Shown piece by piece: positions 47,821-58,300 of a stretch of 64,000 bases of DNA. Below the pieces are notes generated by a model. That model made no database searches. It saw only the letters and a program-made list of their open reading frames with translations, and was not told where the DNA came from. The position numbers were made by a program, and so were the translations under genes. Position 1 is the stretch's first letter; each line of letters starts with the position of its first letter. Origin of the DNA: Clitoria ternatea (lineage: Eukaryota; Streptophyta; Magnoliopsida; Fabales; Fabaceae); NCBI GenBank assembly GCA_037962975.1, contig CM075670.1:83827501-83891500 (forward strand), in the 5' to 3' direction.

Positions 47821-48631
47821 AATCTTGCACCCAAGAAAATAAGGCCGAGCATTAGTCAGGTCAGTCGAGTTCGGCCCAAAAATAAAACCCAATAAAATCC
47901 GAGACTATTAAATTATGGCCTATTTTTGTCCAAGTACATTTTCAGATATTTTGGGTGACCGATTGTCGGGCCTCGAATTTTGTTGGGCGGATGTCAGATT
48001 TGGGCTTTTCTTAAGCCACAGATTTTCTAATTAAAACAAAAACCATTCAAATTTTCAACCCAACAATTTTTTTGTTATCAACAGGTTTCATTGGAAGGGT
48101 CCAAAAACAGATAACAGGGTACAATAATTAAGGTCACAACGCTAATGGAGAAAAAACACTAATGGAGGAAAAAAACATAAACACACAACTCAATAATCTT
48201 TTTGTTATTCTATTTTCTTATAATACTTTCTCCTTCAATTTGGGCCTTTGCAATATTGAAACCTTTTTTTTCTTTCTCTGACACTTTTATCTTGGTGAAT
48301 ATAACTTTAAATTTTTATTTTTATTTGTCAATTATAAAAAACATACTCATCTAGAAAAAAAGAACCAGACAAAAAGAAACATATATAATAGCTATTGTAA
48401 CATACTCAAAAGCAACATTAACTCCTTACAAGTTACACCTATATCTAAAAGGTAACTGTGCGTATTAATAAAAGTCCAGAACTAGAACAATATGTATCAA
48501 GTTAATATTAATAGTATTACATCATTTAAGGAATCCTAAATTCCTAATCCTTTTTGCTTCAACGCATAAAATAGACCTAGAGGCATAGAAAATCATAATT
48601 ATTTTTACATTTCAATCAAAATTAAATAATA
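47821..48631. other. AT-rich region, nothing recognised
   Basis: No ORF, repeat or element terminus is recognised in about 800 bp. Confidence 0.4.
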
Positions 48632-49610
48632 GAATATGAAGGTTAAACTGCATTTACACCAAAATGATCAACATCCAAAAGCTTGTGTTGAAATCATTGA
48701 GACACAAAATAACACCTGGTAATTGATGTTACAAAAATATATATATATATATAAAAAAATCAGAAGCTAAGCACATGTAAATAATACATGTCAAGTACTC
48801 AGAAGCTAATCACATGCAAACAAAAAAATATTAAAATCAATACCTGTTTCAAGTGTAACTAGACACAATATTATCTATTCAAAAAGCACTTTCCTATCAT
48901 GTTAATAATACTACAAGCAAAAACAAATATAAGTTAATAGCTGTAATAATAAGCTGCAGAAACTCATGCTAAAAAACTTATTAAAATCAATACATTTCAA
49001 TCAAATCTAAATAGTAGAATATAAAGGTTAAACTGCATTTATACCAAAATGATCAACATCTAGAAGTTTGTGTTGAAATCATTGAGACACAAAATAGTAC
49101 CAGGCAATTGATACTAGAAGCAAAAAAAATATAAATCAGAAGCTAAGCACATGTAAATAATATTATTTAGAAGCTAATCACATGCAAACAAAAAAACATT
49201 AAAATCAATACCTGTTTCAAGTGTAACTAGACAATATTATCCATTCAAAAAACACCTTCCTATCATGTAAATAATACTACAAGTAAAAACAAATATAAGT
49301 CAATAGCTATAACAATAAGTTGCAGCCTCTCATGCTAAAAAATATATTAAAATCAATACATTTCATTCAAAATTAAATAATAGAATATAAATGTTAAATT
49401 GTAATTATACCAAAATGATCAACATCTAGAAGCTTGTGTTGAAATCATTGAGACACAAAATAACACCTGGAAATTGACACTACAAGAAAAAAAATATAAA
49501 TCAGAAGCTAAACACATAAATAATACCTGTTAAGTACTCAAAAGCTAATCACATGCAAACCAAAAAAAACCATTAAAATCAGTAGCTATATTACCAGTTT
49601 TAAGTCTAAT
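48632..49610. repeat. Three-copy tandem repeat of about 360-380 bp
   Basis: Copies begin AGAATATGAAGGTTAAACTG (48632), AGAATATAAAGGTTAAACTG (49015) and AGAATATAAATGTTAAATTG (49382). Shared blocks include ACCAAAATGATCAACATC, GTTGAAATCATTGAGACACA and CAATACCTGTTTCAAGTGTA. AT-rich and non-coding. The third copy is partial and fades out near 49610. Confidence 0.8.
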
Positions 49611-49736
49611 GCAGTAGATTAATACCTGTTTTAAGACTGACCAGTTGCAACATTGGCTGCAGATGTTAATCCAGCAATAGATGATTGTATCATGTTCATG
49701 CCTGTTCTGTTGTTGCCTTCATCGATATCTAGAAAT

Positions 49737-49741
49737 AAAAT
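49737..49741 (+). other. Target site duplication AAAAT, left
   Basis: AAAAT directly before the left LTR matches AAAAT at 61655-61659 directly after the right LTR; five bases is the usual duplication for Ty3/gypsy integrases. Confidence 0.9.
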
Positions 49742-50548
49742 TGAACTGGTCTGGACCGGGGTCTAGGATCCGGTGTGGGACCAGCCACAAGGATGCAGGT
49801 GTTTTTAGGGTTTGCACACCGGAACTGTGTATATCCGATGTATTAATCCGGTCTCTCAGTGGGAGAGGCCGATCTTGTTGTCCTGGAGATCCTTTACACC
49901 AACGATTCGCGTTGTAGGGGGGCGAAAGGTGGTGCCACCTGCGAAGATTCTCCGACGCTCAAGTTAGAAGAGTGTATGAACTGAACAAATACTCAAGCGT
50001 AGTAACAGTAAAGTGTGAGATAGAATAACGATACCATGCATGTGTGTTGATATGGCTTCTTATAGTTGAACGTAAGAGAAAAAATGAGACGTTGGATGCA
50101 GGTGGGTCCCTTATCTCTGATTACGTGTATATTGTGTCAATCAAAGTGGCTCGACTTTCAGAATGTGTCAGGAGGGTAGGTCAATTATCAGAGTACAATC
50201 CTCTAGAGAGAGGAGAGGATAATCACCTTTTCCGCATAATCTGCTGACACGTCCACTTACTTTCTGAAGCCATTGATGTGACGTATTTTGCTACAAACAG
50301 TGTCTTCGTTGATAAGTTATCAGAAGGCTTTTCTCTTGCTATGAGGGAAAAGCTAACAATTATATAAATATCCTGTATCAATGAACACAGAACCGTTACA
50401 GTGAAAATGAATGATGCTGTCATGGAGTGAGGGCGGATGACCAGACAACGGATATCCGGTGTGGTAACGTTGAACCTGGACACCGGTTTTCCTTATATGA
50501 GATCAGTCTGACGTCACAAGTATGGGGGCCGGTATCTAGACCGGATCA
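49742..50548 (-). repeat. 3' LTR of the intact Tat element (807 bp)
   Basis: On the minus strand it begins TGATCCGGTCTAGATACCGG (50548) and ends CCAGACCAGTTCA (49742). A TATA-like TATTTATATAAT lies near 50362-50373. ORFs within are shared with the other LTR and are not supported. Confidence 0.95.
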
Positions 50549-50562
50549 TCTGTCCCCTAGCT
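50549..50562 (-). other. Polypurine tract of the intact Tat element
   Basis: The minus strand reads AGCTAGGGGACAGA directly before the 3' LTR. Confidence 0.85.
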
Positions 50563-51057
50563 TGTATGAGGGACTGTTAAGTTGCTCATATGAGCTACAC
50601 AACTCTTGAGAGAAGTCTAGATGCCGGTAGTACATTCTTGTAAGTCTCTGGGAGCTCGGTGGCGTCCGCTCTAGTAAACGAGTGACCACCCTTCTCGCGT
50701 TGCGTACAACGGATTTAGACAGCATAAAAATAAGCAGCGGAAATCCCAAGAGTTTTTGAAAATCGAAACTCTTGGTATTCGAAAAGTGGTTGGTAGGCAT
50801 TAAATGCGCACAGCATGATTAGACAATAAATGCGTTTTTTATGCAAGAGCCATCATTGCCCAAGAGTGTAACCGTCGATTGAGCTTATTGGGCCTGGATT
50901 CAAACTGAGTGGGGGCCTATTAAGCGAAAATGTTTGCTGAAACGTTACTGTTTTCGCGCCCGTTTGTGGTGAAACGACGGAGTCGTTTCAATTTGAAAGG
51001 GTTGCGTTTTGAGGCAAGCCTTGTGACCTTCGATGAAACACTGTGTTTCTTCGTTAC
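50563..51057 (+). promoter_or_regulatory. Upstream region of the antisense gene
   Basis: About 500 bp between the LTR and the TATA box of the antisense gene. It contains CCCAAGAGTTTTTGAAAATC followed by AAACTCTTGG, an imperfect inverted repeat around 50743-50780, and GAAACGACGGAGTCGTTTC near 50972, a near-perfect palindrome. The older copy has related sequence at 16320-16829. No ORF is supported. Confidence 0.55.
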
Positions 51058-51067
51058 CTATAAAAGG
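51058..51067 (+). promoter_or_regulatory. TATA box of the antisense gene
   Basis: CTATAAAAGG, 167 bp before the ATG at 51234, identical to the 10-mer in the older copy (16317-16308, minus strand). Confidence 0.7.
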
Positions 51068-51233
51068 AACTCTTAGCAGATTTAGGAATCCATCCTTACT
51101 CTCAAACTTAGTGAAACTCTGCTCAAATTTCCTTGGAATTTCCTTGTCGTCTTCAACTTCTCAAAGATCCTCTTTCTTTAGGTAACCTTCCTTCCCTTCA
51201 ACTCCTTGCAATTTTAATCATTCTATTTCCATC

Positions 51234-53901
51234 ATGCGCCCTAGAGCTGGACACGCTGGTCCTTCAAATAGAGGGAGGTTTGGCTCTCGTGCCCCCCTTA
51301 GCCACCGTGGTGGGAGGATTCCAGCGAATCCTCCTGTGGCTGGGCGCCATCGCTCAGAGAGAGCCGAAGCTTCTTCCTCACGAGCGTCTTCTTCATCTCG
51401 TCGCTCTGAGGTTCCCCTTGGTTCGAGGGCTACCAGCCGCTCTGATGAGGGGTCAAGTGCTGAGGGTTATCTCTCTGACGATGTTGCTTTTTATCACAGC
51501 ACCTACGCATTCCACCGCGCCTGCACAACCATGGATCTTCCAGGACGTGGAAAAACGCCGTTTCTCCGCTCTGCTGAAGGGTGTGTCAATGTTGTGGCAC
51601 ACCGGCTTGATTGGGAGAAACTTAACAGGGAAAAACCTTACTGCTGGGTGGAAGAGGAGTTCTTAGAGATCCCTTCGCACCATGCAAGCGAGGAGGAGCG
51701 CACGGTTTCTTTCCGCTGTAAGATATACTCGGATAAGAAGTACAAAGCACGATACGCTGTGATGGCTCCGCATCCTTCTGAAAGAATATGCCACAACGTC
51801 CCTGACGCGCGGTCGGTCTACATGTACGACTTCGTTTTCTTAAAGCTGGGGGTGCGCTTTCCACTGACGGATTTCCAGATGGCCGTCCTGCGTTTCTTAG
51901 ACTGTGCCCCCTCACAATTACATCCCAACGGTTGGAGTCTTGTCCGGGCTCTGGAAGTCTTGGGGGAGCATTTTGGCTTCTCCGCCACTGTGGCCAAGCT
52001 ATTTTACTATTGCCAAGTGGTCCGCCGAGCTAATAAGAAGGGCGGCCTTGGGTTCATTACACTCCGTAGTGACTCAAGGGTTGTAAATTTCAAGTCTTAT
52101 ACGGAATCCGCAAAGGTAGATGGGCGCTCCTTCAAGCACTACTACACGCGGGTCCGGATTCAACCAAATAAGCCGGTCTTCTGGCGAAATAAAGAGGGGT
52201 TTACCAAATTTCCCCTTAGCTGGACGCACGAGCATTTTCTCCTTATGAGCCGTGCTTATTATACAGATGAGAGTGAACTTTCCCCTCATTCTGTTGAGGT
52301 CTTGAGCGCCCTGCAGACGGCCTCAAAGACCCTCAAAGGGTTTTCCAGCCGTCTTCTCTTGGCCGAGGAAGACATCAAAAACACCTACCTCCGTAATATT
52401 CGCTCTTATTCTCCTTGTATTGTATGGTTATACCGTTCTAGTTATTTTTCTTCTTGTATGCTTATTCAACTCTTTTTGTTTTGCAGAACAAATTGAAAAG
52501 GCCTGCCCAGAAATGTTGTCGCTAAGGTCCATGATGGCTGACGATGACTCCTCTTCTGAAGAAAATGAAATCCAGGCGAAGAGGAACGCCACCAAAACTC
52601 CCCTCATTCCTCTGACTTCTGCAGTAGGAGATGAGGTTCCTCTCTTCGAGAAGGAGGAGACCGAAGAAGCATCTGAGGCCGCTGGAGCGGGTGGCGAAGA
52701 GGCCGTCCCAGAGAAAAAGAGGAAGAAGAGGCATCTTGTAAAGAAGGCCAATCAAGAGAAGCCCTCCTCTGATGACCCTGTGAAGAAGCGTCAGAGGACG
52801 GCCGAAGACGCTGAATTGAAGAAGGACAAGGGAAAGAAACCCGTTCCTGAGTCTTCTGCCCCTTCTTCTCATAATGCTTCGGAACCGGACTCTGGGAATG
52901 GTCCTCCTCCAGCATTCGATCCTCCACGTGACTCCTTCCTTTCTCCTTACTTGTGGTTTCAAGGATCCATGCCTCCTACTCTCCCAAAAGCACGGTATTG
53001 CCTCCGCCCTTCCCTCGACGCTGCTGGAGTCCGAGGTGCTTGTAAGGCTGGCCGTTGGCAACTTGATGAACTGTCTGGCCTGCTTGAGTCCCTGAGCGAG
53101 AAAGCTGACTATATGGATCAGGTTGAAAAACTTGAGACCGAACTCGCAGTGAAGGAGAAATGGGCAGCCAAGCAAGCTGAAGTTCGCAGGGGAGTGGAAT
53201 CGGAATTGGAAAAAACTAAAGAAACACTCCAGAGGAAAACTGAAGAGGCAAGCAAAGTTCATTTTGCGAATAAGGCCCTAGAACGGGAAGTTGCCGACCT
53301 CCAAAATAAGAACAAATCCATACCCCTCCTTGAAGAAGAATTACAACTGGAGAAGAAGAGATCGGCTAAGCTTGCTGACGATCTCAAAGTTATGGAGGAT
53401 GGTCGTAACAAGGACCTTGGGGAGTGGGAGTCTATTCGGAAGGAGATGCAAGCCCAAATTGATGAACTCAAAAAGGGTGGTGCGAGTGCTGGGCCTTCAG
53501 AAGAGGATTACGCCAAGGTTCAAAGAAGGCTAGCTGCTGCAAAGGCCAAGGCTGCCAAAGCCTTGGATATATGCAAAAATGTGGCGTATGAATCTTTCGG
53601 CCTGGCCCTTCGTCAAGTCTACTATCGTAACCCTGGAATAAAGCTGAATTTGTACGGATTAGATCCGTTCTTTGAGTTCCATGGGGGAAGACTTGTAGAA
53701 GTTCACAAGGACGGATCGCACCATGAACCCAATGCATCTCTATACGAACTGCCTCCCCTCCCAGAAGGTCAAAGTATGGAGCCTACATCGTCCACCGCTG
53801 CCTCTGGAGCTAAAGCACAAGAAGGTGCCCAAACTGGGGCGGAGGACCAAACGGAGAAGGCGGGAGTATCCACTGTGGAGGATCAAGCACCGGCCTCTTA
53901 A
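51234..53901 (+). CDS. Antisense extra-ORF protein of the Tat element, two exons, about 857 aa
   Basis: Exon 1 is 51234-52392 and exon 2 is 52487-53901; removing the 94-nt intron joins them in phase 1 and gives 857 residues. Residues 1-85 are Arg/Ser-rich. About 85-380 is the putative gypsy-type transposon domain (PF04195-like; SVYMYDFVF, GVRFPLTDFQ, KLFYYCQVV, SWTHEHFLLMSRAYYT). About 460-505 is very basic (KKRKKRH, KKRQR), possible nuclear signals. About 595-715 is a long Glu/Lys/Leu coiled coil, then a conserved C-terminal segment (YESFGLALRQVYYRNPGIKL). Such antisense ORFs are known in Tat elements; their function is unknown. Both exons are fully open. The product may be nuclear, by inference from the basic runs. 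Confidence 0.85.
52393..52486 (+). other. Intron of the antisense gene (94 nt)
   Basis: Donor CC|GTAATATTCG, acceptor TCTTTTTGTTTTGCAG|AAC with a strong pyrimidine tract. Unspliced, exon 1 runs into a stop at 52496. Splicing restores the frame exactly. The older copy keeps a 93-nt intron at the equivalent place (14972-14880). Confidence 0.8.
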
Positions 53902-54411
53902 TTTTATGCTTTCACTCATAGCCGTGTTCTGGGATCGGCTCCAGTCTTTAAAACATTTTGTAACCTGCATATTTCCTTATTTTTGAAAATAAGATTCATT
54001 ATTACTTTTCCTCAACTGTTTGCATCGAATGTGTGAGTGCTGAATAACTTGGTGTTATACAAAACACTTTATTATTTCCAATGCTTTGCGAATCCGTTCT
54101 GCGTGGTTACTTAGTTACTTAAAGCGTGCTCATCACACTGGATTAAGATAACAAATTGTAATGAATAAATAACAATTAAGTTAAAGCACGCCCTGTCCCC
54201 AAGTGTAAGTTCATTGGGAAGGGAGAGTTTATCTCAAAGATTACCTTTTAAATTCTCAAAAGATAGAAATGCTTATCTGTCCTCGAAGATGTAGAGCGGG
54301 TACATTAGCTTTCAACCGCTCTGGGATGGATATTCCACAATTGAGGACGGATATTGCCTTTGAATTTTGTATATCTTTGGCAAGGGTAAGCTTTATGCCT
54401 TTCTCTTGAGG
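53902..54411 (+). other. 3' region of the antisense gene
   Basis: No ORF. A possible polyadenylation region lies near 53983 (TTGAAAATAAGATTC). It is followed by sequence matching the spacer of the older Tat copy. Confidence 0.45.
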
Positions 54412-55020
54412 TTCGGTTTGGTCCTACACCTCAAGTCTTCACACGGTGTTCGGTTCGATCCTACTAACCGTACTTGGAGTTCGGTGCAATCCTACAATCC
54501 AAGCCTTCAACACGGGGTTCGGATCAGGGCTAATCCTGAACCTACTGCGCCCGTTACTCGGGGTTCAGCGCGGTTTTCTCTGTGAACCGGCCTACTGCGC
54601 CCAAGCCTTCGCATGGGGTTCGGTTTGTGGCCTTGAAAAAGGACCAGCCCTACAACCCATGTTGTCTTCGAATGGGGTTCGGTTTGTGGCCTTGAGAAAG
54701 GACCAGCCCTACAACCCATGTATTCTTCGAATGGGGTTCGGTTTGTGGCCTTGAGAAAGGACCAGCCCTACAACCCATGTAGTCTTCGAATGGGGTTCGG
54801 TTTGTGGCCTTGAGAAAGGACCAGCCCTACAACCCATGTATTCTTCGAATGGGGTTCGGTTTGTGGCCTTGAGAAAGGACCTGCCCTACAACCCATGTAG
54901 TCTTCGAATGGGGTTCGGTTTGTGGCCTTGAGAAAGGACCAGCCCTACAACCCATGTATTCTTCGAATGGGGTTCGGTTTGTGGCCTTGAGAAAGGACCA
55001 GCCCTACAACCCATTCCACC
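54412..55020 (+). repeat. Tandem array, about seven copies of a 59-bp unit, with degenerate flank
   Basis: The clean part is 54612-55013. Units read AATGGGGTTCGGTTTGTGGC, then CTTGAGAAAGGACCAGCCCT, then ACAACCCATG, then T(A/T)(G/T)TCTTCG. The last block alternates TATTCTTCG and TAGTCTTCG from copy to copy, giving a 118-bp higher-order period. Flanking 54412-54611 holds diverged copies. CCCAT and ATGGG in each unit can pair across about 10 bases. Confidence 0.9.
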
Positions 55021-55322
55021 TCAAGGAATTACATCGTCTGACTTGGGGGGTCTCCCTCCGTTCTTCGAGGAATTATCACATCAACTACAAAATAGGTAGT
55101 TGCGTTCATCCGTCCTGAGGTGTATGCGTATTAAACCACGGCTTTAAATCATAACACATAAGAAAAGTGAGAATGATAGGGCGGTGAAAGTGTATTCTTA
55201 TTAAAACTGAATATAGATTACACAAAGAGCATCGTTGGGGCTATGCCTCGTTAAAACCTTCTTGAGAAAACCCAGTGGGAAAAAACTCAAGTAAGGAAAA
55301 AGAGTACACGCCGTCTTACCAA
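55021..55322 (-). other. Spacer after pol
   Basis: About 300 bp, no ORF. It includes CATGCCTCGTTAAAACCTTC-type sequence shared with the older copy at 12290-12400. Confidence 0.5.
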
Positions 55323-58300
55323 CTAGCTGTAATACACTCGTAAATTCTGAGTGTTCCATTTGTTGCGGATTGGGGTTCCATCAAGTTCTTCCAATCGGTA
55401 TGATCCCTTTCCAGTCACCTCCGAAACTCTATAAGGTCCTTCCCACGTTGGTGCTAGCTTTCCTTGGTGAGCGAACTTATTCCCCACACTGGCCTTTCTC
55501 AGAACAAGGTCTCCGGTGTTAAAAGCTCTGTACTGGACACGTTTATTGTACCGGAGTGCAGCCTTTGCTTTTATTGCCTGATCTCTGACGAAAGCCTTTT
55601 CTCTCAACTCTTGGAGGACGTCCAGCTCTGATGCTAAGTTGGCGTTGTTATCTTCTGCTGAAAAATACTCAACACGAGCCGATCTTGTTTGTAACTCAAC
55701 TGGGATCATCGCCTCAACCCCGTACACCAACCGGTATGGGGATTCGTTAGTTGAAGAATGAGGCGTAGTGCGGTATGCCCATAGAACATGACATAACTGG
55801 TCAGTCCATCCTCCCTTTGCTTCTCCCAGACGCTTCTTTAACCCTTTTAGCACCTCTCGATTAGCTACCTCTGCTTGCCCATTGGTCTGGGGGTGTTCAA
55901 CAGATGAAAATATCTGGACTATCCCCAGTCCTTCAAGTAAATCCGTGAACTTTTTGTCTGTAAACTGTGTGCCGTTGTCAGTCACAATCCACCCTGGCAC
56001 CCCGAACCGAGCAATGATATTTTCGTACATGAAACGTCTTGTACGTGCAGAAGTGATATGCACTACTGGTTCTGCCTCGATCCATTTAGTGAAGTAGTCT
56101 ACCCCCACAATCAAGTATTTGATACCTCCTGGCGCAGTGGGAAACGGACCCAGAATATCAAGGCCCCATTGGTAGAACGGCCAAGGCACAGCAGATGAAG
56201 ATAACTCTTGGGCCGGTGTATGGTGGAGATTGGAGAATTTTTGGCAAGCGTCGCACTTCCTCACGAAGTCTGCGGAATCCTGCTTCACAGTGGGCCACCA
56301 GTATCCAGCCCTGAGGACTTTTCTCATTAGGCTTCGGCCTCCAGCGTGGTGCCCACATTGCCCCTCGTGTACCTCAGCTAAGACCGCTTGAACTTCGTTC
56401 TCTCTTAAACATGAAAGATACGGGACAGAGAATCCCCTTCTGTAGAGAACACCATCGACCATAGTAAAATATGGCAACTCCTTCTTTACTCGTCTCCTTT
56501 CCTTCTTGTCAGTGGGAAGTTGACCATCAGCCAGATAACGAATATAGGGGATGACCCAAGAATCCTCATATGGATAGCTCACCATGACAGCATTCAGAGA
56601 AGGATACAGAGGTATACTGGGTGATGTCAAAGTGCTTTGAACCACCGTTGTTGTGCTACCAGGCTGCTTTGTACTTGCCAATCTTGACAAGATGTTCGCT
56701 CTGGTATTTTCTTCCCTGGGCACATGCTTGAACTCTAAAACTTTAAATCTACCCTTCAACTCATTAACACAATTCAAGTACAATTGAAGTTGTGGTTCCT
56801 TCGCCTGGTACTCCCCCTGGATTTGCGAAATCACCAGCTGGGAATCACTGCAGAGTGTAACTGCTGATGCTCCGATGTCAATCGCCGCACGGAGGCCTGC
56901 CAAACATGCTTCGTATTCAGCTTGATTGTTGGAGGTCTTGAAATTGAATCGGAGGGAAATTTCTAAGTGTACGCCGTCATCACTTTCTACCACCACACCT
57001 GCTCCACAACCTTTGCTGTTCGACGAACCGTCGACGTAGATGGTCCAATGCGCTCGAGGGGTGGCCGGGTCTGCCCCAGTCATTTCCACTACAAAATCAG
57101 CCAACACTTGCGCCTTGATGGCTCCTCGAGGCTCATATGAAATTTCAAATTCAGATAGCTCAATAGACCATTTTATTATCCTTCCAGCGAGGTCCGGTTT
57201 GCTGAGCACTGAACGGAGTGGCAAATCCGTTCTCACCAATACTGGGTGCGCATGGAAATAAGGCCTCAGCCGTCGTGACGCCCACACAACTGCCAGGGCG
57301 GCTTTCTCAATCTTCTGATACCTTCCTTCCGCCCCCTGAAACGTTTTACTAGTAAAGTACACCGGTCTCTGCCCTTCAGGGGTTTCTTTCACCAGGGCTA
57401 CACCTAGAGCTTCGTCGGATATTGCCAAGTATAAGATTAACGTTTCGCCTGGATCAGGCTTAACAAGAATTGGTGGACTCGAGAGAACGGACTTGAGCTA
57501 CTGGAAGGCTTGCTCTTGTTCCTCTCCCCATTCAAAACTCTTGTGTTTCTTCAACGCTTTATACAAGGGAAGGGACCTGTGTGCCATCTTAGGCATGAAA
57601 CGAGCTAAAGCGGCCACTTTCCCATTTAATGACTGGACCTCCCTCAAACATTTAGGACTCTGCATGTCCAGTATTGCTTGACATTTCCCGGGGTTAGCCT
57701 CAATGCCTCGTTGAGTCAACATGAATCCCAAGAATTTTCCTGCTAGAACGGCGAAGGTGCACTTTAAAGGATTTAACCTCATGTTGTATTGCCGAAGCCT
57801 AGTGAAAACTTGGCGTAGATCTTCAATGTGGTCTCCTCCAGCGGGCGTTTTGGCTATGATATCATCAATATAAACTTCAACCAGCCTTGTATGCATCCCT
57901 TCAAAGACTTTGTTAATCATGCGCTGGTAGGTAGCGCCGGCGTTCTTTAGTCCAAAAGGCATGACGGTGTAACAGAAAACACCGCGGTCATTAATAAAGG
58001 CAGTTTTCTCCTGGTCTCCCTCCCACATCGGAATCTGGTTGTACCCCGAATAGGCGTCCATGAAACTGAGATATTGGTAACCAGATGAATCATCCACCAT
58101 GCGATCGATGTTGGGCAGGGGATATGGATCTTTAGGGCAGCAACGGTTAAGATCCACATAATCTGTACACATCCTCCATTTGCCGTTAGCCTTCTGCACC
58201 ATGACTACATTAGAAAGCCAAGATGAATAACGTATCTCCCTTATAAAACCTGCTTTCAACAACTCCTCTGTTTGCTCACAAGCTGCCCTCTGCTTCTCCG

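Noticed and set aside
49681..50483. ORFs in the Tat LTRs (also 60841-61589)
   Set aside because: Shared by both LTRs, short, on both strands, no domain, and the frames cross LTR boundaries.
54612..55013. Regular repeats that might suggest a CRISPR array
   Set aside because: Units are contiguous without unique spacers and the setting is a plant retrotransposon.
57498..57500. Programmed stop-codon readthrough between gag and pol
   Set aside because: The TAG is inside pol, between RT and RNase H, and the related copy has a sense codon there; kept as a nonsense change.
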